DNA of 64,000 bases from an uncultured Chiayiivirga sp. Lineage in GTDB: Bacteria; Pseudomonadota; Gammaproteobacteria; Xanthomonadales; Xanthomonadaceae. Below, in pieces: positions 18,601 to 27,572 of the stretch. The translations under genes and the position numbers were made by a program. Below the pieces are notes generated by a model. That model ran no database searches, was not told the DNA's origin, and saw nothing but the letters and a program-made list of their open reading frames with translations. Position 1 is the first letter of the stretch, and every line of letters begins with the position of its first letter. Location: contig CAKSZJ010000013.1 in the NCBI GenBank assembly GCA_934525595.1, positions 25,680-89,679 on the forward strand. Direction: 5' to 3'.

Positions 18601-21600
18601 TGCTCGATCCGGTCTGGTAGCTGTACACCGTGATGGTATCGACCATCCAGCCGCCCGCGGGCACCGAGAAGTCATCCGCCACGCGGAAGCCGGCGCTTGT
18701 GCTGACGTTGGAGCCGTAGGTCGAATTGCCCACCGCGGTTTGCAGCGCGCTGACGTCGGCACCGCCCGCGCCTGCGCCCGGGTTGGTGATCAGCGGACCA
18801 TTGTCATACAGCACGGCCTCCGGATCCTGCGGCAGGAGGAGCTTGAGCGAGTCGGTCGAATTCGCTGGCGCAGCCAACGCCGCCGAACTGCCCACGTGCT
18901 CCTGTGCCGCCTGCTGCACGTGCGCCACCACCGGCATGGCCGACAGCGGACGGGAGGTGTTCTCTTCCTTGATCGTCCAGTTCAGGTCGCCGCCACCGGT
19001 GTTTCCGATGGTGAGCGTGTCGGTGGTGGTCTGGTTCGTGTTCTGCGAGACGGTGAAGCCCGATGCCGGAGTCACCGCGATAACCGGGTCGGTACCCGCC
19101 GCGTTGATCTCGAAGTTGGCCACGACCGTGCAGTCCGCCATCACCGCAGCAGTGGTGTAGGAGTTGCCCGTCAGGGTGCCGCCACAGGTGCCGGTGACAT
19201 CCAGGATGTGGTAGCCCAGCGCGGGGCTCAGGGTGAACGTCGCGGTGGTGCCTTCGTCCACAAGCTGCGGAGTGTTCGGCGTGATGCTGCCGCTCGGGCT
19301 ACCGACGCTCGGCGTGACCGTGTGCTTGGGAATGCCGCCCGGAATGGTGATCGCCGCACCGGTACTGTCGAAGCAGTAGTCGCCGATGACGGCCGGATAG
19401 CCGTTCGGGGCCACCGTGGTCATGTGCGCGTAGCCGTAGCAGGCGCTGGCGGTCGAACAGGCGAACCGGAAGCCGAGATAACCGTCGGCTCCGGCGCGCC
19501 AGTTGGTGGCACCCGTGGTGGCAGTGTTGAAGGTCGACGCCGGACCCACGGTGTCACCCGGGTTCAGCACCAGCCAGGTACCGCCGGTGGTGGCCGAGGC
19601 CACGCCCGCGTTTCCGGTCGCGGAGTTGGGCCAGAAGAAGGAAAGCTGGGTGGCACCATACGGGTTGAAGTTCGAGCCCGGGATCGATCCGGTGTCGCTG
19701 AAGGTGTTGTCTTCCCAGCGCACATAGGTGCCGTCGAAGGTCTGGGCAACGGGATGGCTCTGCGAGAAGCAGACCAGACCGCCGGCGGGCGGGGCCACCG
19801 TCAGTTCGACCGGCACCTCGACCTGCGGATTCACCGGGTCGTTGCTGTTGACGCACAGGAGGCCGCTGTAGGTGCCGACCGCCAGACCCGTGGAATCGAA
19901 CGTCACCGTCACGCTGGCGTTGCCGCCGGCGGCAATCGTGCCGCTGCCGGTATCGACGCTGGCCCACGGCAGGATGTCGCCCGCGGTGCAGCCGGTCACC
20001 GGCGGCGGGCCCGCGTCGAGCGAGACGTCGTCGAGCATGAAGTTGGAGGTCTCCGTTCCGCCGCCGACGACGGCCGAGTCGAACCTCAGCGTGTGCGCGC
20101 CGCCATCGGCATACGCGCTCACGTCCAGCGTCACCTGCTGGTAGGCCGCCTGGTACGCGGCCGAAGCGTCCGCGGTGACGCGGAACAGCTCGTTGCCGTC
20201 GATGGAAACGGCGAAGTAGTCCGCCGCCAGGCCGCTGGTGAACGGCACCCGCAGCCAGAAGCTCAGGGTTGCGCTGTTGGCGGGGATCGTCACCGACTGG
20301 CTGACGTAGCCCTCCTCGGCCGCGTCGATGCCGCCGAACCATACCCACCAGCTGCCCGTGCGCGGGGCGTTTTCGGGCGAATTCGAGCAGGACATGTCGC
20401 ACAGGACCGTGCCGAAGTTCTGCGAGAAGGACGTCCAGTACGGGTTCGGATCGCCCGCCTCGAAGCCGCCGTCCTGAACCACTTCGGCCATCGGTGCCAG
20501 GACCCAGTCGCGCGGTGCGGGCTGGTGCGGCGTGGTGAGGCGCGGAGACATGCGCTCGGCCGTGCCGGTGCCGGTGCCGCGCGGCAGGCCTTCCTCGATG
20601 CCCCAGTGCAGATCGCTGCCGCCGATGTTTTCGATCAGAAGGGTCTGGGTCGTGGTCTGGTTGGTTTCCTGCGACGCGCTGAGGCTGGTCGGGGTGACGT
20701 CGATGATCGGATCGCTGGGTGCCACCGCCTTGAAGTTGGCGATGACGGTGCAGTCCGCCACGATCGCACCGGTGGTGTAGTCGTTGCCCGCCAGCGAACC
20801 CGCCGGGCAGTCACCGCCGACGTTGTCGATCTCGTAGCCGGCATTGGCAGCAAGCGTGAAGGTGATGGTGTCGCCGTCGTTCACCGTCTGCACCGTGTTC
20901 GGCGTGATCGAGCCCGACGGCGTGCCGACGCTGGGGGTGACATCGTGGGTCACCGGCGGCGCGCCGCAGGTGTTGGCCGGCGAGGACGCGTTGCGCGGTG
21001 ACAGCGGTGCCGTCGCGACATCGAAGTCGGCGGCGTTATTGTCAGTGTCCTGGCAGCCATTGTTCTTGCGCACCGCGGCGGTGCTGACGCTCAAGGCAGC
21101 GACCGCAGCCCCGCCCTCGGCGTTGTTGGCGTTGCCCCAGCCCACGAGGTCGGCGATGTTCGCGTGCGGCAGGACGCACGGCGTGGAACCGCAACCCAAC
21201 GCAGTTGCAACCTTGGCCAGCGCGATCTTGCCGTTGGCTGCGCCCAAGGACAGATTGGCGGTCGTGAAGTCCGGCGTCGTCGGCAGCGCGATGCCGCCGT
21301 TGGACCCGCCCGTTTGCACCAGCAGATACTTGCCGGCGGCAATCGTGGTAGCGGCCGGGAATGCATAGATCTGCTGCGCACTCCCACCGAAATTACCCGT
21401 GTTGGAACCATATTGGAGCGAATACCCTGTCAGATCAACGGCTGTGCTGCCCGCGTTGAACAGCTCGACGTAGTCGAAGAGGTAATAGCTGGTGGCCGCG
21501 CCACCGCCCGAATAGACCTGGCTGATGCGCACGCCGGCGGGTGCGGCATCCACGGCAAAGTTGGCCGTGATGCTGCAATCGGCCGTGATCGCGCCCGTGG

Positions 21601-24490
21601 TCACCGGATTGGCGACGCTCGGCAGGCCGGGGCAGGTGCCGGTGAAATCGACGAAGTGGTGACCCGCATCGGCCGTGGCGGTGAAGCTGATGGAGCTGCC
21701 ATCGACCACCGACTGCGCGCCCGTGGGCGAGATCGAACCCGAGGGCGTGCCCACGCTGCCGGTGACGGTGTGCAGGACCGGCGCAATCACGCCGAACTCA
21801 TCCGCGCCCATGTCCGGTGCGGTCGCGTCACGAATTCCGCCGTCGAAATCGGTGGTGACGGCAGCAAGCGGTGTGGCTCCCCCGATCGCGGCCGAAGCGG
21901 CGGTGAGGTGCAGGTCGGTATCCGAGACGAACAGCGGATCGCCCGAAATCGAAGCGGCATCCTGGCCCGTCGCCGTCTGCCAGTCGCCGAGCGTGGTGAC
22001 GTCGCTGCCACCGAAGTTGCCCAACACGCCCGTCGCGCCCGAGGCGAAGTAGTCATTGTGGTCGATGTTGGTGAAGCTGCTCGCCGGCGCAGCCGAGTAC
22101 ACCGCGTAGGACTTGTCCGTGCTCGAACTGCTGTTGTCGTAGGCGTTCGAGAAGATGTTGTTGCGCAAATCCACTGCGGTAACAGTCGCGCCCACGTACA
22201 GCGCCGTCTGCATCGTGGCGCCGGTCAAGCCAGTGTGCGATCCGGACAGGTTGACCGAGTTGTAGTACAGGTTCCAGCCACCGTTGACGCCAGTGAGCAT
22301 GATGCCGACAGGCTGGTAGGAGAACGCCGTCGAGGGATCGGAGTAACTCGCGATGTCAGCGATCATGTTGTTGGCGATCGTGACGCCGCTGGCAGCGGAA
22401 CCCGAACCCAGATAGAGGCCGTAGGCCGGGTAACCTGCCGGGTTGGTCTGCTCGATGTTGTTGATCGTGTTGCCGGTGATCGTGCCGCCCGCAATGCCCA
22501 ATGCAACCTGGATGCCGTTCATCGCAGCGGTCGACGTTGAGGTCGACACCACACCCTGCACCGTGTTGTTGCTGATCGTGAAGTTCGCGGCGTTGCCGAT
22601 GAGCATGCCACGGAAGCTGAGCTTGTCCGCGGCAATCGTCGAACCCAGGGTGTTGCCGGCAACCAGCCAGTTCTGGTCGAAGGTGCCGGCGCTCGCGCCA
22701 CCGCGCAAATACAGCGCGTTCTGCACCTTGGTGATGACGTTGTTGCGGATCGTGTTGTCGGAGTTGGCCGCTTCTGCATCGCCGCCCAGCACCGTACCGC
22801 TGGCGAGGATGCCGCCGACCGTGGCGCCGGCGCCGCTGATGAGGCAGTTTTCGATCGTGTTGTTCGTCGCGCCATTGCCGACGCTGGCGCTGCGCAGCCA
22901 GAACACCGTGCCTGCGGTCGATGTGTTGGTGACCGTGAGACTCTGGTCGGTGCCACCACTGAGCGAACCGTCGATCGTCACGCGATCGGCGCCGTTGAGC
23001 GTGATCAGGCCCGTCGCGGAGCTGCCGGAAATGACACGCGCCGCACCCACGGGCTTGATCAGGAGCGTATAGCCACCCGCGCCAACCTCTCCCCACTGAT
23101 TGAGGGCGACCGCGCCGGTTTCGCCGCTGAGGTCGGCGGTGATTTCGAGCGTGACGTCACCCGCAAGGGCGCTGCCGTTGATCGCCGCAAAGGCGCCGCC
23201 TGCGTTGGTCAGCGACGGATAGTCACCCGGCACGGTGTAGGTGCCGCCAGTCATGGTGCCCAGGATGGTGTAGTTCGCAGGCGTGCCGCCGATCGGGAAG
23301 GCGGCACCCGTCAGGGCCACGCTCGCCGGGGCCGCGGCAAACGTGCCATTGCTGATGCCGACCAGGGGTGTCGCGGCCAGATCCTGCGCCACCACGAAGT
23401 ACTGCACGACGTCCCCAGCAGCGACACCCGTGCCGCCATTGAGCAGGGCATAGTCGATGGTGAAATCGAAGGGCGAGCTGGCGCCGTTGGCTTCGGCGTA
23501 CTTCCAGCCATCGGTACCCGCCGTATTGTCATTCCATGCATTGGCATCGGCGCTGCGCTTGTAGTACACGCGCGGCCGCGTGCCGGCAGTGCCGTCCACG
23601 CCGTCGCCATCGGCAATCGCCACGCCAGTCAACGCAAGGTTGGCCGTGCTCGGCGTGTTGGCCAGCGGCATGTAGCTGATCACCGGCGGGAAGTTCGGTG
23701 GCGTCCAGGTCCAGGTCAGGCCCGGATCGGGCAGGTTGGTCTGGTTCAGGGTGCGTGTCGCGCTATTGGCGGCGCCGGCCGTCGAGGCCTGCCAGGCACC
23801 GGTGCCGGTGCGATTGTTGAAATCAGCACTGCTCGCGCCCCGGATGCCGACCTGCGGCGTGCGACTGGTCGCATTCTTGGTGAAGGCACCATAGGCCACC
23901 TCGATCACGTTGCTCGTTTCGTGCAGACGGATCTGGTAGTTGTACGAGTCGCCCGTGGTGTTCCAGTTGCGGAAATTGTTCCACTGCACGACGAGCACGC
24001 GATTGGGCGCGGTACCCAGGGTATCGAAACTCAGGTCGCTGCTGGCCGCGTTGGTCTGCTGGTCCATGCCCATCGCGACGATCACGTTGTTGGTCACGCC
24101 CGTGCTGAGCGGTGCATACGAACTCGTGACCGTCGCGCCCATCGCGAGAAAACCGTTGCAGTTCACGCTGAACTGCGTGTAGTCCGTGCCGTTGTAGTTG
24201 AACGTGAACGGGAGCGCGTTGGCGTTGTAGCTGTTGTCGTCGCAGCTGGTGGCGAGCACCGTGCCGCCGCTGATCGGCGCGTAGGTGCCGACGGACTGGG
24301 CGAAGGTGTAGCCGCTGGCCGCGGTCGGACCGGTCGGCAGACTGTTGAGGGTCATCACCCCGCGACTGTCGAGGGCGTTGGGATCGGTGATGGTCTTGCC
24401 ATCCCGCTCCGCTGCGTGCGATGCAAGTGCCGGTACCAGCAGCGCCAAGGCGGCGATTGCTGATGACCGGACAAACGTGGTGAATTTCAT
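15689..24490 (-). CDS. Giant secreted mosaic protein (beta-helix, B-repeats, LTD, GEVED domains)
   Basis: 2,933 residues from the ATG at 24490, chosen because GGAGG lies ten bases upstream; the ATG at 24499 is only 1 bp from it. Signal peptide to about residue 28 (LLVPALASHA). Approximate layout: nidogen-like beta domain 40-260; right-handed beta-helix 460-900 ending in DMGADEFG; B-repeats at 905-980, 1180-1255, 1722-1797 and 2175-2250, each ending ADC[ST]-x-x-ANF with paired Cys; lamin-tail-like domain 985-1110; SPD-2/Hydin-like strands near 1260, 1802 and 2413; a MAM-like segment 1330-1495; a GEVED-like domain 2250-2400; IFSDGFEG near 2767. The domain at 1570-1715 recurs at 2780-2933 (GYLGFxF, MTTVxPxGxPA, SxGAAITIP). 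No enzyme motif or membrane anchor was seen. Likely an adhesin or surface/extracellular structural protein; the role is unknown. Confidence 0.9.
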   Translation of the reverse strand: MKFTTFVRSSAIAALALLVPALASHAAERDGKTITDPNALDSRGVMTLNSLPTGPTAASGYTFAQSVGTYAPISGGTVLATSCDDNSYNANALPFTFNYNGTDYTQFSVNCNGFLAMGATVTSSYAPLSTGVTNNVIVAMGMDQQTNAASSDLSFDTLGTAPNRVLVVQWNNFRNWNTTGDSYNYQIRLHETSNVIEVAYGAFTKNATSRTPQVGIRGASSADFNNRTGTGAWQASTAGAANSATRTLNQTNLPDPGLTWTWTPPNFPPVISYMPLANTPSTANLALTGVAIADGDGVDGTAGTRPRVYYKRSADANAWNDNTAGTDGWKYAEANGASSPFDFTIDYALLNGGTGVAAGDVVQYFVVAQDLAATPLVGISNGTFAAAPASVALTGAAFPIGGTPANYTILGTMTGGTYTVPGDYPSLTNAGGAFAAINGSALAGDVTLEITADLSGETGAVALNQWGEVGAGGYTLLIKPVGAARVISGSSATGLITLNGADRVTIDGSLSGGTDQSLTVTNTSTAGTVFWLRSASVGNGATNNTIENCLISGAGATVGGILASGTVLGGDAEAANSDNTIRNNVITKVQNALYLRGGASAGTFDQNWLVAGNTLGSTIAADKLSFRGMLIGNAANFTISNNTVQGVVSTSTSTAAMNGIQVALGIAGGTITGNTINNIEQTNPAGYPAYGLYLGSGSAASGVTIANNMIADIASYSDPSTAFSYQPVGIMLTGVNGGWNLYYNSVNLSGSHTGLTGATMQTALYVGATVTAVDLRNNIFSNAYDNSSSSTDKSYAVYSAAPASSFTNIDHNDYFASGATGVLGNFGGSDVTTLGDWQTATGQDAASISGDPLFVSDTDLHLTAASAAIGGATPLAAVTTDFDGGIRDATAPDMGADEFGVIAPVLHTVTGSVGTPSGSISPTGAQSVVDGSSISFTATADAGHHFVDFTGTCPGLPSVANPVTTGAITADCSITANFAVDAAPAGVRISQVYSGGGAATSYYLFDYVELFNAGSTAVDLTGYSLQYGSNTGNFGGSAQQIYAFPAATTIAAGKYLLVQTGGSNGGIALPTTPDFTTANLSLGAANGKIALAKVATALGCGSTPCVLPHANIADLVGWGNANNAEGGAAVAALSVSTAAVRKNNGCQDTDNNAADFDVATAPLSPRNASSPANTCGAPPVTHDVTPSVGTPSGSITPNTVQTVNDGDTITFTLAANAGYEIDNVGGDCPAGSLAGNDYTTGAIVADCTVIANFKAVAPSDPIIDVTPTSLSASQETNQTTTQTLLIENIGGSDLHWGIEEGLPRGTGTGTAERMSPRLTTPHQPAPRDWVLAPMAEVVQDGGFEAGDPNPYWTSFSQNFGTVLCDMSCSNSPENAPRTGSWWVWFGGIDAAEEGYVSQSVTIPANSATLSFWLRVPFTSGLAADYFAVSIDGNELFRVTADASAAYQAAYQQVTLDVSAYADGGAHTLRFDSAVVGGGTETSNFMLDDVSLDAGPPPVTGCTAGDILPWASVDTGSGTIAAGGNASVTVTFDSTGLAVGTYSGLLCVNSNDPVNPQVEVPVELTVAPPAGGLVCFSQSHPVAQTFDGTYVRWEDNTFSDTGSIPGSNFNPYGATQLSFFWPNSATGNAGVASATTGGTWLVLNPGDTVGPASTFNTATTGATNWRAGADGYLGFRFACSTASACYGYAHMTTVAPNGYPAVIGDYCFDSTGAAITIPGGIPKHTVTPSVGSPSGSITPNTPQLVDEGTTATFTLSPALGYHILDVTGTCGGTLTGNSYTTAAVMADCTVVANFEINAAGTDPVIAVTPASGFTVSQNTNQTTTDTLTIGNTGGGDLNWTIKEENTSRPLSAMPVVAHVQQAAQEHVGSSAALAAPANSTDSLKLLLPQDPEAVLYDNGPLITNPGAGAGGADVSALQTAVGNSTYGSNVSTSAGFRVADDFSVPAGGWMVDTITVYSYQTGSSTTSTINAANLRIWDGVPGAAGSNIVFGDTTTNRLSATAFSGIYRTLDTDLTNADRPIMSVDISVGAILPAGTYWVDWQLGGSLASGPWAPAVTLSGQTGKPGANALQYDGAAWAAATDGGSLAAQDFPFQVDGTPAGGAPACTYLSSIPWLSASPASGTTAAGMSAAVTLTFDSTGVAIGSYAGNICVESDDPVNPMVAVPVALDVVPVGATFTVTPSVGAGNGAISPSTAVIVDENGTTAFTLTPGAGYQLGTVGGTCGGTLAGNVFTTAPVTADCSVIANFDAIFPAPYCNVAFPSAVEPISRVVFTGIDNPSDPTVGGSPALENFLSVTGGVVSLDGLYDIAVEGNTGGNYTTKVRAYIDWNQNGSFADAGEMYNLSDLVNSTGADGKQATGSIVVPATATLGSTRMRVIKKFNTAADPCNTAGYGQAEDYTLAVNNDPLPQPEAQVSPISLSLTAQVGTSDTGTLTVSNVGPGRLTFNITRALPDAQGTPDPRRNGSAIRTTAETQAARAAKLASTLPFAAQDDLIGAYARGGDLPQFGNAILANDPICDVGTPGLVVHDGNGAPDNGYGWNASAGTDAKIVDKFTPSAYPASYSTVCVTLLTNAGLTSVPVQVVVFADDGPGGAPGTELGRVSATANNISSTLDQSFQAIDISSMGLNIASGSVYIGLEWNAASFSALFLAADETTAVNAGGYSYSSGAWGATADGFPDYKSMFIRAIEVAAGPPGTGCGSPSAVSWLSAAPLSGSINGPGSVAVTVTANAASLAVGTYEALLCVNTNDLGAPQFEIPVTFTVTPLPPAIFSDGFEGDDLPVDPNIVTGTINMPVALGDGDGLTMDFAAGLWGTYDPGRSDNVNLYDYGDGTLSVYWYGDVFTGVGGVVDGGGTEFAVLGSGATVGPASTISAASLKLVNWVGGVDGYLGFAFINSSTSQVNYGYIRMTTVSPGGLPAQVLEYGYNSAGAAITIP

Positions 24491-24561
24491 GACAGTCATC
24501 CCTCCAGTGCCCAGTGATTACATGAATCAAGACTTAAGGGCCAGAGAGTAACAACGGTTCG

Positions 24562-24648
24562 GCGCGTTTGGAAGCGCCGCCGACCCGAATGGCGTCACAG
24601 CGGGATCGGGCGGGCGGATGCTGCATCGCAGCAGGCTGCCAAACGCGC
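24562..24648. promoter_or_regulatory. Long-spaced inverted repeat upstream of the giant gene
   Basis: GCGCGTTTGG (24562-24571) and its exact complement CCAAACGCGC (24639-24648) lie 77 bp apart centre to centre in the 180-bp gap between the AraC-type regulator and the giant gene. The second arm overlaps a 12-bp palindrome AAACGCGCGTTT (24641-24652). It could be a pair of regulator sites or an mRNA fold-back; I cannot tell which. Confidence 0.35.
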
Positions 24649-24670
24649 GTTTGCGGGTCGCTCGGCCCGC

Positions 24671-25429
24671 TCAGGCCTGCCCCTGCACCAGCTGCCGGTA
24701 CTGCCTCGGGGTGAAGCCGGTGACGTGGCGGAACTGGCGCGAGAACGCGCTCTGGTCGGAGAAACCGACCTGCTGGGCGATGTCGATGATCGGCTGGCGG
24801 GTGGCGGCGAGCAGACGGGTGGCGTGGTCGATGCGGGTCTTGATGACGTACTGGCCGGCCGAGAGCTGGAAGATCTTCTTCATGCGGCGGTCGAACTGCG
24901 CCTGCGACAGGCCGGCGCGGCGTGCCAGGGCCTCCATCCGCAGCGGCTCGTCGATGTGTTCGAGCAGGAAGTCGACGGTGTCGGCAAAGGCGCTGTCGAT
25001 GAAGCCGCCGCGGCTGGGTTCGGTGAGATCCTTGGAAATGCAGGCCAGCCCCACGATCTCGCCGGCGGCATCGCGCAGCGGCTCCTTGGTGGTGAGGCAC
25101 CAGCCGGCGCTGCCGTCGCGGTAAACGGTCAGGTCGAGGTTGTCCACGATGGGTTTGCCGCTGCGGAACAGGCGCTCGTCCTGGCGCGTGTAGCGTTCGG
25201 CCATGGGGCGGGGAAAGAGGTCGAAGGCGGTCTTGCCGACCGCGTCCTGGCGGTGCTTGAGGCCGCAGCGCATGGCGGCGGTCTCGCTGATCGAGACATA
25301 GCGGCCCTGCCGGTCCTTCAGCGAGAACACGATGTCGGGCAGCCGATCGAACAGCCGCTCGACATACCAGGGCGAAGCGACGTTCGCCATGAAGCCATCG
25401 CGCCAGCGCAGCGCGGCATCCCTGTCCAT
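24671..25429 (-). CDS. PAS domain - AraC family transcriptional regulator
   Basis: 252 residues from the ATG at 25429, which has GGAGGGG five bases upstream; the open frame extends to 25687 but that part is Arg/Gly shadow sequence. Residues about 15-130 form a PAS domain (FDRLPDIVFSLKDRQGRYVSIS, then the FDLFPRPMAERY segment). Residues about 150-250 form an AraC double helix-turn-helix (MEALARRAGLSQAQFDRRMK, then IAQQVGFSDQSAFSRQFRHV). It is on the same strand and 180 bp upstream of the giant secreted-protein gene, so it is the obvious candidate regulator of it; that link is inferred. Confidence 0.93.
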   Translation of the reverse strand: MDRDAALRWRDGFMANVASPWYVERLFDRLPDIVFSLKDRQGRYVSISETAAMRCGLKHRQDAVGKTAFDLFPRPMAERYTRQDERLFRSGKPIVDNLDLTVYRDGSAGWCLTTKEPLRDAAGEIVGLACISKDLTEPSRGGFIDSAFADTVDFLLEHIDEPLRMEALARRAGLSQAQFDRRMKKIFQLSAGQYVIKTRIDHATRLLAATRQPIIDIAQQVGFSDQSAFSRQFRHVTGFTPRQYRQLVQGQA

Positions 25430-25603
25430 GCGACCCCTCCCGTTCGCGTTCCTTCCTCGCGCGGACGTGCTCTTCCCGGCCTGTCCGCGTCGGATTGAGT
25501 GTAGTCGCGCGGCGGCTCCCTCTCGCGGCTGAAATCTTCGCCGAGGCGGATAAATGCGCCGGTCGCCCATTGCCCCGGCGGCGTTCACGGCCCGGGCCAC
25601 CGC

Positions 25604-25871
25604 GTCGGGAGGCGTAGCCCCGACCCGCGAGCTGCCACCCGCACCACCGCCGTAGGTCGGCCCTACGCGGCCGACGTTGCCGGGCATCGAACGCTACGAG
25701 CTGCGGCGCATCCCCCGGCGCCTGGATCGCGAGCAGGCTCGCTCCTACAAAAAGCTCGCGAAACCGCCGCGTCGGGGGCGTAGCCCCGACCTACGAGGCC
25801 ACCTCGGTCGCGATGGGGTTCTCGCGAAGGCTCTGATGTTGCGATGTAGGAGCGACCTTGGTCGCGATGGG
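25604..25871. repeat. Cluster of GTAG-type REP hairpins upstream of purD
   Basis: The 575-bp gap between the AraC-type gene and purD holds no supported gene but at least five hairpin units. 25652-25675 (+) reads GTAG, GTCGGCC, loop, GGCCGAC. 25771-25794 (-) reads GTAG, GTCGGGG, loop, CCCCGAC. 25604-25624 is a similar unit without a clear GTAG. 25725-25748 (-) reads GTAGGAGCGAGCCTGCTCGC. 25846-25871 (+) reads GTAGGAGCGACCTTGGTCGC, with a degenerate copy at 25795-25816. GTAG followed by a short imperfect palindrome is the hallmark of REP elements mobilised by RAYT (TnpA-REP) transposases; no RAYT gene is in the window. Confidence 0.85.
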
Positions 25872-26004
25872 GTGTTCGGGAAGCCTGCGCACGATGATTT
25901 GCCGGGGACCCGCGCCTGGGCTACCGTGCGGCGCGCGAACGGCACCCCGGCCACGGCGGCTTCATCGCGGATCAGGCACAGCAGAAATCCAGGGACGCAC
26001 ACCC

Positions 26005-27297
26005 ATGAAAATCCTCGTCGTAGGCTCGGGCGGGCGCGAGCACGCGCTGGCGTGGAAGCTGGCGCAGTCGCCGCGCGTATCCGAGGTGATCGTGGCGCCC
26101 GGCAACGCCGGCACCGCGACCGAGGCCAGGTGCCGCAACGCGCCGGTGAGGGTCGACGATCTCGACGGCCTGCTCGCGCTGGCGCAGCGCGAAGACGTCG
26201 CGCTCACCGTGGTCGGGCCGGAAGGGCCGCTGGTGGCGGGCGTGGTGGACCGCTTCCGCGCCGCGGGCCTGCGCATCTTCGGCCCCAGCGCCGCCGCCGC
26301 GCGGCTGGAAGGCAGCAAGGCCTTTGCCAAGGACTTCCTCGCCCGGCACGGGATTCCCACCGCGTTCTACGCCGTGCATACCGACGTGGACGCGGCGCTG
26401 GCCTACGTGCGCGGGAAGGGTGCGCCCATCGTGATCAAGGCCGACGGCCTGGCCGCCGGCAAGGGTGTGGTGGTGGCAATGACGCTGGACGAAGCCGAGG
26501 CCGCGGTGCGCGACATGCTCTCCGGGAACGCCTTCGGCGACGCCGGCGCGCGGGTGGTGATCGAGGAGTTCCTCGACGGCGAGGAGGCCAGCTTCATCTC
26601 GATGGTGGACGGCCGCACCGCCCTGCCGCTGGCCACCAGCCAGGACCACAAGCGCGTGGGCGACGGCGACACCGGCCCCAATACCGGCGGCATGGGCGCC
26701 TATTCGCCCGCGCCCGTGGTCACGCCCGAGGTGCATGCGCGCATCCTGCGCGAGATCGTCGAACCCACGGTGGCCGGAATGGCGGCCGACGAAGCGCCGT
26801 TCACCGGCTTCCTCTACGCCGGGCTGATGATCGACGCCGACGGCGCGCCCAAGGTGATCGAGTTCAACGCGCGCTTCGGCGATCCGGAAACCCAGCCGAT
26901 CCTGATGCGCCTGGCGTCCGATTTCGTCGAGCTGCTGGAGGCGGGCATCGACGAGCGCCTCGACGCGGTGGAGGCGCGCTGGGATCCGCGCGCCGCGCTC
27001 GGCGTGGTGATGGCCTCGCGCCCCTACCCCGAAGCCCCCGCCACCGGCGACGTGATTTCGGGCCTGGACGCCGTACCCGCGCAGGCCAAGGCCTTCCATG
27101 CCGGCACCGCGTTCGATGCGCAGGGCCGGGTGATCGCCGCCGGCGGCCGGGTGCTGTGCGTCACCGCGCTGGGCGACAGCGTCGCGCAGGCGCAGCAGCG
27201 CGCCTACGCGGGCGTGGACGCGATCCACTGGAACAGCGAATTCCACCGCCGCGACATCGGCTGGCGCGCGCTGGCACGCGAACGCGGCGGGCGCTGA
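26005..27297 (+). CDS. purD: Phosphoribosylamine-glycine ligase
   Basis: GAR synthetase, second step of purine synthesis. 430 residues, full length. The start SGGREHALAWKLAQSP, the ATP-grasp loop GLAAGKGV, EEFLDGEEAS, and the segment QDHKRVGDGDTGPNTGGMGA with FNARFGDPETQ are all diagnostic. The ATG at 26005 follows AGGGACGCACACCC; the longer frames starting at 25858 run through the REP cluster and are rejected. It is not next to purH or other pur genes. Confidence 0.98.
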   Translation: MKILVVGSGGREHALAWKLAQSPRVSEVIVAPGNAGTATEARCRNAPVRVDDLDGLLALAQREDVALTVVGPEGPLVAGVVDRFRAAGLRIFGPSAAAARLEGSKAFAKDFLARHGIPTAFYAVHTDVDAALAYVRGKGAPIVIKADGLAAGKGVVVAMTLDEAEAAVRDMLSGNAFGDAGARVVIEEFLDGEEASFISMVDGRTALPLATSQDHKRVGDGDTGPNTGGMGAYSPAPVVTPEVHARILREIVEPTVAGMAADEAPFTGFLYAGLMIDADGAPKVIEFNARFGDPETQPILMRLASDFVELLEAGIDERLDAVEARWDPRAALGVVMASRPYPEAPATGDVISGLDAVPAQAKAFHAGTAFDAQGRVIAAGGRVLCVTALGDSVAQAQQRAYAGVDAIHWNSEFHRRDIGWRALARERGGR

Positions 27298-27572
27298 TCC
27301 AGCCGCGGCGCAGGCCGCTTCCCTCGCCTCTCCCGATCGCGCCCGCGGCCCGTGCCGCGGCGTCCGCGCCTTCCTGCGCGCGAGGACCCGCGCGCCGCGG
27401 CGGCCGCCTGTGCCGTTTCATCCCCGCAGGCGGGAATAATCCGCAAGACCGGCGCGGGCGGCGGGTGCGACGCTGGCTCCGCCGTTCGCATCCGGGGCCA
27501 GGGGCTGCATGCCGGGGCGGGTCGGCAACCGTTCCTTCGCCGATTTCGCCCGCAGGGGCAGGGGAGATTCAC

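Noticed and set aside
16913..21001. Plus-strand open frame of 1,362 codons
   Set aside because: It is antisense to the giant gene, is Arg/Val/Gly-rich without domains, and has no ribosome binding site; it results from the high GC codon bias of the opposite strand.
25677..27572. Upstream extension of the collagenase frame through purD
   Set aside because: It passes through REP repeats and purD in another frame; a signal peptide and ribosome binding site mark the real start at 27573.
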